This document shows, piece after piece, positions 7,301 through 13,968 of a stretch of 18,353 bases of DNA. The number at the start of each line of letters is the position of its first letter. Within the stretch, counting starts at the first letter, position 1. The stretch comes from an uncultured Lachnospiraceae bacterium (lineage in GTDB: Bacteria; Bacillota; Clostridia; Lachnospirales; Lachnospiraceae): positions 1 through 18,353 of the forward strand of contig CAMWYL010000017.1 of the NCBI GenBank assembly GCA_947178465.1, given 5' to 3'. The position numbers and the translations under genes are program-made. The notes beneath the pieces are model-generated. The model had not been told where the DNA came from and ran no database searches. It saw nothing but the letters and a program-made list of their open reading frames with translations.

Positions 7301-8268
7301 AGATCGGCTCTATCCTTTGCTTTAATGATTAAAGTATTGTATTTACGATATAAATTGGGATATTTCTTCTGAATATCAGACACAATCGCTTCTATCTTGG
7401 TTTTATCCGGTTCTTCCTCGCAAAGCAGAACATCTCCCAAGTAGCGGATGTCCTTCCCTACCTGCTCCGGCAGCTCCTTAACATGAAAATAGCTTTCATA
7501 AATATTATCTAAATCCTTGAAATACAAGTCATCGCAAATCAGATTTAATACCCCGTTCTCCAAATGAAAAACGCTTGAATTCCGATATCTTGTAAGCAAC
7601 AAAGGGGAATGTGTAGAAAGCACAAAGCTGCACGAGGGAAAATCCTGCGTCAGGCTTTCAATCAAATTACTCTGCACGCTTACATGCAAAAACATCTCAA
7701 TCTCATCAATTAATATGTATGCAGAAGTGTTCTGTATGAGCTCATGGAATTCCTTTTCACCGATTGCCCTAAGATCAATATTCCATGTCAGTATCCATAT
7801 AATGTTGACATAGATATTAATAATATTTTCAATCCCGTCACTATGTCTGACATCAAAACCGGATAATCCTGTGTGAAATATTTTATCAACCGCATATTCA
7901 ATGAATTTTTTAACAAACTCAAACTCCAGCAGATAATCCCTGATTCTTTTTAAATGAAGGTCGTATTCTGTGTATATCCCCCTTTTATGGTTAATAATAT
8001 CCTCTATATCACCAAAAGCTTCTTGTTCTGTTAATCTTATACTTACTACAACTCTATTGGTTGGAATATACAGCGACAGTTTATTAGAAATTTCATCAGG
8101 AACTTTACTGACAAATTTTTCTATTAACTGTCTATCCCAAAAATCATTCATTAATTTTAAGGCAGAAGTTTTTCCACAATTGTTGAGACCATATATAATT
8201 GTCACATCCCTTGATATATCTATTTCTTGTGCCCTTATAATGCCTTTTTTCGGCAAAATTATTTTCAT
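7297..8268 (-). CDS. Small SMC/OLD-type ATPase (AAA_21-like, PtuA-like), first gene of a putative defence operon
   Basis: A 323-residue ABC/SMC-fold ATPase. Visible elements are Walker A GLNNCGKT (27-34), an ABC-signature-like SDGIE at 143-147, Walker B YILIDEIEMFLH (184-195; Asp188, Glu189) and the H-loop LSTHSPLLL (218-225; His220). This DEIEMFLH...STHSP arrangement is typical of defence ATPases such as PtuA, OLD and other AAA_21 proteins. It is much shorter than the PtuA proteins I know of (roughly 500 residues) and carries no TOPRIM domain. ATG 8268 is used because the homologous N-terminus (MKIILPKKG...VTIIYGLNNCGKT) begins there; AGGAG is 12 bases upstream and an in-frame TGA lies further up. 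It ends in an ATGA overlap with the HNH gene. A sensor or clamp role that controls the HNH and DUF262 proteins is inference. Confidence 0.88.
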   Translation of the reverse strand: MKIILPKKGIIRAQEIDISRDVTIIYGLNNCGKTSALKLMNDFWDRQLIEKFVSKVPDEISNKLSLYIPTNRVVVSIRLTEQEAFGDIEDIINHKRGIYTEYDLHLKRIRDYLLEFEFVKKFIEYAVDKIFHTGLSGFDVRHSDGIENIINIYVNIIWILTWNIDLRAIGEKEFHELIQNTSAYILIDEIEMFLHVSVQSNLIESLTQDFPSCSFVLSTHSPLLLTRYRNSSVFHLENGVLNLICDDLYFKDLDNIYESYFHVKELPEQVGKDIRYLGDVLLCEEEPDKTKIEAIVSDIQKKYPNLYRKYNTLIIKAKDRADL

Positions 8269-8395
8269 CTGTCTTTTTCGCTCCTGTCTTGTACCAATTT
8301 TTCAAAATGCGATATTCAAAAATCCTTTCTACTGCCTGCTTACAATCATTATGTTTACTGATATTGTCTGTTATCATAACATGTTTCTCTCTCAT
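8144..8395 (-). CDS. Doubtful small upstream frame of the defence operon
   Basis: An 83-codon open frame (MREKHVMITDNISKHNDC...) begins in the leader of the operon and runs 125 bases into the ATPase gene in another frame. About the first 42 codons are outside the ATPase gene, and the rest is probably just overlap. No strong ribosome site precedes ATG 8395; an AGAGAG lies before the in-frame ATG 8377. I recognise no domain. It could be a short leader peptide or regulator, or a chance frame filling the 150-base leader. Confidence 0.22.
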   Translation of the reverse strand: MREKHVMITDNISKHNDCKQAVERIFEYRILKNWYKTGAKKTDENNFAEKRHYKGTRNRYIKGCDNYIWSQQLWKNFCLKINE

Positions 8396-8412
8396 TTGTC
8401 CATCGTTACAAT

Positions 8413-8447
8413 GTTATAATTATAACAAGGATTCTACGCCTCCACAA
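8413..8447 (-). promoter_or_regulatory. Promoter of the ATPase-HNH-DUF262 operon, overlapping a palindrome
   Basis: The minus strand carries an extended -10 (TGTTATAAT; TATAAT at 8424-8419) and TTGTGG (8447-8442) 17 bases upstream. The -35 lies inside the last codons of the ABC gene. The -10 is embedded in the perfect 14-bp palindrome GTTATAATTATAAC (8413-8426), which could be an operator or a by-product of an A+T-rich -10. Leader length to the ATPase start would be about 145 bases. Confidence 0.6.
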
Positions 8448-9447
8448 GCTGCAAATCATACAGCTTTTTGTACATTCCGCCAAGCTGCAGGAGCTCCTGA
8501 TGGGAGCCGCTTTCCCTGATTTCTCCCTTGTGCATGACGATAATCTTATCCGCATGCTGAATCGTGGACAGGCGGTGCGCCACCATGATTGTCGTCCTGC
8601 CCTCCATCAGCTTCTCCAGCGCCTCCGTAATCAGGCTCTCCGTCTCTGTGTCAATGTTTGCCGTCGCCTCGTCCAGCACAAGGATGGTCGGCTGATAAGC
8701 GAGCGTCCGCGCAAAGGAGAGAAGCTGCCGCTGCCCCGCGGAGAGCGTGCTGCCGCGCTCTGTAACCGGTTCATCAAAGCCCTTGGGCATCTTATTGATA
8801 AAGGAATCGGCGTTCACGATATGTGCTGCCCGCTCAATCTCCTCCTGCGTAATATCCTCATTGTTCAGGGAAATATTCCCCTTGACGTCTCCCGTAAAGA
8901 TAAATACATCCTGCTGCACCTGTCCGATGGCATGGCGCAGCGCATCCTTGTCAATCTCGCGGATGTTGACGCCGTCAATCAGGATTTCTCCCCGCTGAAT
9001 GTCATAGTAGCGTCCGATCAGATTCAAAATAGAGGATTTTCCCGCCCCGGTTGCCCCCACAAACGCAATCTTTTCGCCCGGCTCAATGCAAAAGCTCACA
9101 TCCTTTAAGATGTAGTCGTCCTTTTCATAGGCAAACCAGACATGACGAAACTCAATCTTGCCCTTAATCTCCACCGGCACGGGATTTTCAGGATTTGCAA
9201 TCTCCGGCTCCTCATCCAGAATGGAAAAAATCTTTTCCGCGGAGGCGAGGGAGGACTGCAGGGTTCCGAACTGCTCGGCCAGCTCCTGAATCGGCTCAAA
9301 GAAGGAGCTGATGTAATTGATAAATACAAACAACGTTCCCAGAGAAACCGTCCCCTCCAGCACGGAAGCGCTTCCCTGCCCGATAACTATGACCATTGCG
9401 AATACGGAAAGCATATAAATGGAAGGGCGGAAGATGGCAAAGGTCAT
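8434..9447 (-). CDS. ABC exporter subunit, C-terminal part (TM5-6 and nucleotide-binding domain) after an in-frame TAG
   Basis: This is the second part of the exporter gene that begins at 10167, in the same frame, separated only by TAG (9453-9451) and one GTT codon. Its 337 residues begin inside the membrane domain (MTFAIFRPSIYML, a standard TM5 region). They then give a full nucleotide-binding domain: Walker A GATGAGKSS (131-139), signature LSAGQ (235-239), Walker B ILVLDE with catalytic Glu260, and His291. The non-canonical signature LSAGQ with a canonical glutamate is the pattern of the TM288/BmrD-type subunit. ATG 9447 could be used by reinitiation after the TAG, with GGCGGTAGG just upstream, giving a split transporter; otherwise the gene is a nonsense mutant. 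The defence operon promoter overlaps its 3' end. Confidence 0.85.
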   Translation of the reverse strand: MTFAIFRPSIYMLSVFAMVIVIGQGSASVLEGTVSLGTLFVFINYISSFFEPIQELAEQFGTLQSSLASAEKIFSILDEEPEIANPENPVPVEIKGKIEFRHVWFAYEKDDYILKDVSFCIEPGEKIAFVGATGAGKSSILNLIGRYYDIQRGEILIDGVNIREIDKDALRHAIGQVQQDVFIFTGDVKGNISLNNEDITQEEIERAAHIVNADSFINKMPKGFDEPVTERGSTLSAGQRQLLSFARTLAYQPTILVLDEATANIDTETESLITEALEKLMEGRTTIMVAHRLSTIQHADKIIVMHKGEIRESGSHQELLQLGGMYKKLYDLQLVEA

Positions 9448-9450
9448 AAC

Positions 9451-9453
9451 CTA
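9451..9453 (-). other. In-frame TAG splitting the ABC exporter subunit
   Basis: The reading frame is ...LLFKANWR, TAG, V, MTFAIFRP.... Homologous exporters continue without a break here, and a single base change (for example CAG to TAG) explains it. Both sides are otherwise intact, with no frameshift. Confidence 0.85.
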
Positions 9454-10167
9454 CCGCCAATTTGCCTTGAAAAGCAGCTCGCTCTTCCATTCAAATTCCT
9501 TGTACTTCTCCTTTTCCCTTGCGAAAATCTGTATCAGCTTCATGCCGGAAATATGCTCCGACAAAAAGGTATTCAGCTCCGTAATGCGATTGCGTGTAAG
9601 CCTGTACGCCTTCCGCGACATGTAGCGGAAAAAGAAGGTCAGTGCCGTGACAAAGGGAAGCAGTAAAAAGGAATACAGCGCCATCCGTACATCAATCGAA
9701 AGCATCACGACCGCAAAGCCGATAATCTTTACCGAATTCTTAAACAGCTTTGCCAAAATCTGTGAAAACAGCTCGTTGACGGCCTCCGTATCATTTGACA
9801 CTCGTGTCACCAGCTTGCCGACAGGCGGCGTGTTAAAAAAGTTGACGGAAAGGCTGTGGATATGAGTAAATACCTCCTCGCGCATTTTATAGATGATGGA
9901 CTGCCCTACCTTCTGCAAAATCCATGTATTCGACGCATTGAGGAGAAAGCCAAGCAAAAGCATCAGCGCATACAACACTCCTGCCCGCAAAATCCCGTAA
10001 TAAGCAGCCTCCGTTCCCAGCTCTCCAAAGCCGTTGATATAATCGTCAATCGCATTACCGATGATAATCGGCTTGTACAGCTCCACGCCAATCAGCGCAG
10101 TCACAAGGATGGAAGCGAGAAGCATCATCCACTTATGCGGTTTTAAATAAGTCAATAACCGTTTCAT
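9451..10167 (-). CDS. ABC exporter subunit, N-terminal membrane part, ending at an in-frame TAG
   Basis: The first 238 residues of a type-IV (ABCB-like) half-transporter of the heterodimeric BmrD/YheH class. Four membrane segments are visible (about 13-33, 58-78, 136-157 and 161-181). Family motifs include FFNTPPVGKLVTRVSNDTEAV (110-130, the elbow and intracellular loop 1) and LSEHISGMKLIQIFAREKEK (202-221, intracellular loop 2). The protein stops at TAG 9453-9451 directly before the fifth membrane segment. The start is ATG 10167, preceded at 6 bases by GGAGG; the TTG at 10170 is an in-frame alternative. It follows the partner gene by 21 bases, so the two are one operon. Read with the TAG as sense, the gene would encode 577 residues, normal for the family. 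Confidence 0.85.
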   Translation of the reverse strand: MKRLLTYLKPHKWMMLLASILVTALIGVELYKPIIIGNAIDDYINGFGELGTEAAYYGILRAGVLYALMLLLGFLLNASNTWILQKVGQSIIYKMREEVFTHIHSLSVNFFNTPPVGKLVTRVSNDTEAVNELFSQILAKLFKNSVKIIGFAVVMLSIDVRMALYSFLLLPFVTALTFFFRYMSRKAYRLTRNRITELNTFLSEHISGMKLIQIFAREKEKYKEFEWKSELLFKANWR

Positions 10168-10188
10168 CAAAAACCTCCGTTCCTTCTC

Positions 10189-11949
10189 CTAAGTTGCAGA
10201 CAGCGCCAGATTTTTTGCGGCCTCCAACTGCTGTTTCTCAAACATGTCCTTATAGATGCCGCCAAGCTCCATCAGTTCCTTGTGATTGCCGCATTCCCTT
10301 GCCTCCCCGTCCTCCAAGACAAGGATAATGTCCGCGTTCTGTATCGTGGAAATGCGGTGCGCAATTAAAATCGTCGTCTTTCCACATCTGTTTTCCTTGA
10401 GATTTTTCAGTATCTGCTCCTCTGTATCCGTATCCACCGCCGAAAGCGCATCGTCCAAAATCAGAATCGGCGCATCCTTCTTCAATGCCCGCGCAATAGA
10501 GCTTCTCTGCTTCTGTCCCCCTGACAGGGTAACGCCCCTCTCCCCGACAATCGTGTCATATCCGTTAGGGAAGTCGATGATATTGTCGTGGATACAGGCT
10601 ATTTTGGTCGCCCGAATGATTTCTTCCATCTCCTCGTCATCCGTGCCGAACGCGATATTGGATTTGAGGGTGTCGGAAAACAGGAAATTGTCCTGCGGTA
10701 CATACGCAATGTTCTCCCGCAGTGCCTTAAGCGGGATGCTGTTGATATCCTTCCCGTCGATGAAAATCATCCCCGGCTTGGTATTGTAAAGATGCAGCAG
10801 CAGGTTTACCAGCGTTGACTTCCCGTTGCCGGTGCGCCCGATTACCGCAAGTGTAGTTCCCGCCTTGATATCAAGGTTGATGTCCTTCAGGGTCGGCTCG
10901 CTGTGTCCTCTGTGAATAAAGGTAAGGTGGTTCAGACGAATGTCTCCCTTAATCCGATCCACTGCCTCCACATCCGCGCGGTCCGCGATTTCCGGCTGTT
11001 CCTCAAACACCTCTTGTATCCGTCTGATGCCCGCGCCGCCCTGCGAAAACATATTGATGGCCTCCCCGCAGGCAAGCATCGGCCACACGAGCATGGTGAT
11101 ATATTGGTTAAAGGCGACAAAACGCCCGATGGTGATTTCTCCGCTCAGCGCAAGATACCCGCCGTACAAAAGCGTAATCAGACTGCTGATACCGATGACT
11201 ACGTCCAAAAGCGGCATGACTATGGACTGCAGCTTGGCAATCTTGAGATTTTTCGTTTTCGCCTTGGCATTCGCCTCGGCAAATGCTTTTATCTGTGACC
11301 GCTCCCGCACAAAGGCCTTCACAACGCGCACGCCGGAAAAGCTTTCCTGCACAAAGTCCGTAAGCTCCGATACCGCGTCCTGCCGTTCCAGAAAGTATTT
11401 CTGCATGATTTTCCCAAAATACAGCTCTCCTATCGCGATAAATACCATCGGGATAATCGCAACCAGCGTCAGCTTCACATTGACATAAACCATCATCTGC
11501 CCGATGACCATCACAGTCATGACAATCGCGTCAAACGCCGCAATGACCGCCGGTCCGATTGCCATGCGCACGGCATTCAAATCGCTTGTAAAACGTGTCA
11601 TCAGATCACCGGTCTTGTGCTCATTGTAGTATTCCACGTCCAGAGTCTCCAGATGGGCAAACATATTGTCGCGGATTTCGTGCTCTATGGAACGGGAAGC
11701 GCCGAATATAAAATAGCGCCACAGGAACCGGCCGACAGCGAGCGTAAAGCCGATTGCCAGAATAATGCCAATGTTCTTAAGCACGCCGTTTTTGTCAATC
11801 GTGTGTGCGGCTAGTCCGTCCGTGATGATACCAGTCACCTTGGGGATGTACAGGTTGGCAAAGTCCAGAATAAACAGGGTAACAATCCCGCCTATGTACT
11901 GCCATTTATGACGTTTTATATACTGCATGATGAATCGAAGCTGTTCCAT
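10189..11949 (-). CDS. ABC exporter subunit with degenerate Walker B (BmrC/TM287-like)
   Basis: A 586-residue membrane-fused half-transporter that should pair with the product of the next gene to form a heterodimeric multidrug or lipid exporter. It has six predicted membrane segments in residues 15-300 and a C-terminal nucleotide-binding domain: Walker A GRTGNGKST (371-379), signature LSGGQ (475-479), Walker B ILILDD (495-500) and His531. Asp500 replaces the catalytic glutamate, the hallmark of the degenerate-site subunit in TM287/288 and BmrCD. Its canonical LSGGQ would complete the active site with the partner's Glu. The start is ATG 11949 (MEQLRFIMQYIKRHKW), with AGGAAAGG upstream. An in-frame extension to 12024 runs back through the terminator-like hairpin and is unlikely. 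The leader suggests transcription attenuation. Confidence 0.94.
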   Translation of the reverse strand: MEQLRFIMQYIKRHKWQYIGGIVTLFILDFANLYIPKVTGIITDGLAAHTIDKNGVLKNIGIILAIGFTLAVGRFLWRYFIFGASRSIEHEIRDNMFAHLETLDVEYYNEHKTGDLMTRFTSDLNAVRMAIGPAVIAAFDAIVMTVMVIGQMMVYVNVKLTLVAIIPMVFIAIGELYFGKIMQKYFLERQDAVSELTDFVQESFSGVRVVKAFVRERSQIKAFAEANAKAKTKNLKIAKLQSIVMPLLDVVIGISSLITLLYGGYLALSGEITIGRFVAFNQYITMLVWPMLACGEAINMFSQGGAGIRRIQEVFEEQPEIADRADVEAVDRIKGDIRLNHLTFIHRGHSEPTLKDINLDIKAGTTLAVIGRTGNGKSTLVNLLLHLYNTKPGMIFIDGKDINSIPLKALRENIAYVPQDNFLFSDTLKSNIAFGTDDEEMEEIIRATKIACIHDNIIDFPNGYDTIVGERGVTLSGGQKQRSSIARALKKDAPILILDDALSAVDTDTEEQILKNLKENRCGKTTILIAHRISTIQNADIILVLEDGEARECGNHKELMELGGIYKDMFEKQQLEAAKNLALSAT

Positions 11950-11980
11950 GATTTGTTGTACCTTTCCTGACTTAAAATAT

Positions 11981-12025
11981 AAAAAAATCGAGTGCAAATG
12001 CAATGATTCCATTGCATTGCGCACT
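11981..12025 (-). terminator. Leader terminator/attenuator before the ABC exporter operon
   Basis: On the minus strand AGTGC, a small internal loop, AATGCAATG, loop GAAT, CATTGCATT, T and GCACT form a 14-bp stem (12025-11991). It is followed by CGA and seven T (11987-11981). This is a canonical intrinsic terminator placed 32 bases upstream of the exporter start and pointing into the operon. It comes after the separate terminator of the upstream gene, so attenuation control is more likely than simple termination. Confidence 0.72.
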
Positions 12026-12031
12026 TGATTG

Positions 12032-12064
12032 CAAAAAGCTTCGCTTTTTGTTGAAATGATTCAA
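12032..12064 (-). promoter_or_regulatory. Two further hairpins in the ABC exporter leader
   Basis: TTGAA-TCAT-TTCAA (12064-12051) and CAAAAAGC-GAA-GCTTTTTG (12050-12032, 8-bp perfect stem) stand back to back just before the attenuator stem. They may form part of a switch with it. I found no clear promoter between 12088 and 12065, so the operon's transcription start is unresolved. Confidence 0.4.
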
Positions 12065-12087
12065 GCTGTCGCAATTTCCCTTAATTC

Positions 12088-12132
12088 AAAAAACAGTATA
12101 CCTCATACTGCTTTGAAATGTATACTGTTTTT
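12088..12132 (-). terminator. Terminator of the sulfatase-like gene (symmetrical, possibly bidirectional)
   Basis: AAAAACAGTATAC (12089-12101) and GTATACTGTTTTT (12120-12132) form a perfect 13-bp stem around an 18-base loop. In the minus direction it ends in TTTTTT. It lies 25 bases after the stop of the phosphatase-superfamily gene. Confidence 0.72.
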
Positions 12133-12157
12133 ATTCAAATTTATGAAACGGTTATTT

Positions 12158-13867
12158 CTAAAAATAGGAGTCCGCCATTTCTACAATCACGCTCGGTCCT
12201 TCCTGTGTCTGCTGCAGAAGCTCCCCGATTTCTCCCGTATAGGTATATCCATAGTAAACATTAGAGCTTCCATCCTTATCTCCGGTATAGCATGGTACTG
12301 TGGGATGGTTTTCATCATACATTCTAAGCCATACTGTCCGCTCTCTCTGCTCATTCTCCGAAAAATCATATATGGTATGCCCGTAAACCGAAGCGTCCAA
12401 CCCTGCTGCATCTGCGATGGTCGGCAGAAACTCTCTGAAGGAAGCCGGTGCGTTCGTTACCGGCGACACCTCGTGAGTCTCCCCGGGCTCCTTGATATAG
12501 AAAATCACTTGTGAATCATACCCGCCGCCGTGATCCGCCGTGACAATAATCGTAGCGGCGTCATATACGCCAAGCTCCTTCAGCCGGTTTAGGTACTCCT
12601 CCACAATCACCATACATCCTTTTGAAGTCTCTTCCAATGTGGAATCCTCTTTATAATAACCATTTTCATCTGTTGTGTAAAGATGCGGCCCCATCAAATG
12701 CTGCACAATGACATAGTTGGAACTTTTATCCGTGCGCAGCCCGTTTTCCAAAAGCCCTTGATAAAACTCATGATTATTGTGGTTGATTTTGTTCTCCTTC
12801 ACACTCACAATATCCGCATACTCATCTATATTGGCATAAAAGTACGGCTTCAACATATCCGGAAACATGCGGTAACCTGACATCTTTGCCATAGTCTTAA
12901 ATAACAGCTTGTAGAATACATCTGTCTCCTGCGCGTCATTCGCTACATTGGAAATTCTGTCATCCAATATTTTTACGTCATTCAACCCGCAAAGAATGTT
13001 CGTATCCGGTGTATATACATTGAGTTGATACCCTTTTTCCCCCAGCGCATTATAAAAATCATTCGTTGTATCATTTTCCCAAATCTCTCTGCACCATTCG
13101 TTAATCGGCTGATCCATATTCACTTCCCTGCCGGTCAGCATATGCGGCAGGGAAGGAAACGTTCCAAAATAAGTACAGTCCATATTACTATAATAAGTAA
13201 AATCATGCAGAAAGTCCGTAGCGCCCGGGTATGCCGTCTCCAGCGGTTCCAAATATTGATTGCTGAAATAGTCCAGAATCAACACAATTACATTTTTATC
13301 TGCCGACACCACGTACTGCTTTTCTCCCGAAAGATGCCACTGCCCCTCCGGGTAACGGTATGCCTCCTCCTTTGCGGAAAACCAAAGGGAGACCATTGCT
13401 ACAAACTGAATACACAGCAAAAATGCCGCTCCATAAGATACCACCTTTTTCCAAATGTCGCGCTTCCAAAAAGAAAGTGCTGTTACGGCCGCTATGACTG
13501 CAAGCCAAATAACCAGATTCAGAATCGACCTGCCTGTCTCCGCTTTATAGCCTTCCGGGTTGACGCCTAACAAATCTAAGTTTTTATTCAGAAACATCAC
13601 CTGAAAATAGCCTGCCAGAGAAATGCCAAATACGACAGACAAAAAGAACCCATGAAGCTTGTCCGGTAAAAAGGCAATTATCAGTGTCAGAAGAAACGCG
13701 CCTGCCACTGCGAAAACAGCCAGATACCCCACAAAGTCTCCATACACAAAGTCAAAATCCGTGACATTTGCAAAAAATATTTCCGAAGGTCCGAAAATCA
13801 ACCACATAAAGGTAAATAAAAAACAAACCAAAAACGTACTTCCTGCTTTTATCAGTTTCTTTTTCAT
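12158..13867 (-). CDS. Membrane-anchored alkaline-phosphatase-superfamily (sulfatase/LtaS/phosphoethanolamine-transferase-like) enzyme
   Basis: A 569-residue protein with five N-terminal membrane segments (about 9-26, 45-67, 71-92, 113-133 and 146-164), followed by a catalytic domain outside the membrane. Superfamily elements are the first metal motif VIVLILDYF (Asp199), the nucleophile-region loop CTYFGTFPSLPHMLTG (231-246; Thr236 is the best nucleophile candidate), VIVQHLMGPH (His390 and His395) and VTADHGGG (Asp445, His446). Threonine rather than Cys/Ser in C-x-P-x-R points to a phospho-group transferase on a surface glycan or lipid rather than a true sulfatase, but the substrate is unknown. 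I chose ATG 13867, with AGAGAGG about 10 bases upstream; ATG 13876 sits too close to that site. It stands alone between its own promoter (13937-13964) and a terminator. Confidence 0.88.
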   Translation of the reverse strand: MKKKLIKAGSTFLVCFLFTFMWLIFGPSEIFFANVTDFDFVYGDFVGYLAVFAVAGAFLLTLIIAFLPDKLHGFFLSVVFGISLAGYFQVMFLNKNLDLLGVNPEGYKAETGRSILNLVIWLAVIAAVTALSFWKRDIWKKVVSYGAAFLLCIQFVAMVSLWFSAKEEAYRYPEGQWHLSGEKQYVVSADKNVIVLILDYFSNQYLEPLETAYPGATDFLHDFTYYSNMDCTYFGTFPSLPHMLTGREVNMDQPINEWCREIWENDTTNDFYNALGEKGYQLNVYTPDTNILCGLNDVKILDDRISNVANDAQETDVFYKLLFKTMAKMSGYRMFPDMLKPYFYANIDEYADIVSVKENKINHNNHEFYQGLLENGLRTDKSSNYVIVQHLMGPHLYTTDENGYYKEDSTLEETSKGCMVIVEEYLNRLKELGVYDAATIIVTADHGGGYDSQVIFYIKEPGETHEVSPVTNAPASFREFLPTIADAAGLDASVYGHTIYDFSENEQRERTVWLRMYDENHPTVPCYTGDKDGSSNVYYGYTYTGEIGELLQQTQEGPSVIVEMADSYF

Positions 13868-13936
13868 CTTTTGCATTCCTCTCTCAGTATATCTTTTTCA
13901 TTTGTTCTGTATTGAAATCCATGTCCCTGTTTGTCA

Positions 13937-13964
13937 ATTATACCGGACGACTTTTTTGTGTCAA
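13937..13964 (-). promoter_or_regulatory. Near-consensus promoter of the sulfatase-like gene
   Basis: On the minus strand TTGACA (13964-13959) and TATAAT (13942-13937) are both perfect, with a 16-base spacer. The -35 lies just after the stop codon of the M56 gene. The predicted leader is about 60 bases. Confidence 0.87.
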
Positions 13965-13968
13965 CACT

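Noticed and set aside
5217..8433. Transposon or integrase-borne island around the defence operon
   Set aside because: No transposase, integrase, tRNA end or convincing direct repeat was found at either edge; only base composition suggests transfer.
9451..9453. Pyrrolysine or reassigned TAG as the explanation of the exporter break
   Set aside because: TAG ends at least seven other genes in the window at normal family lengths, and the expected residue is Gln/Glu-like rather than a pyrrolysine site.
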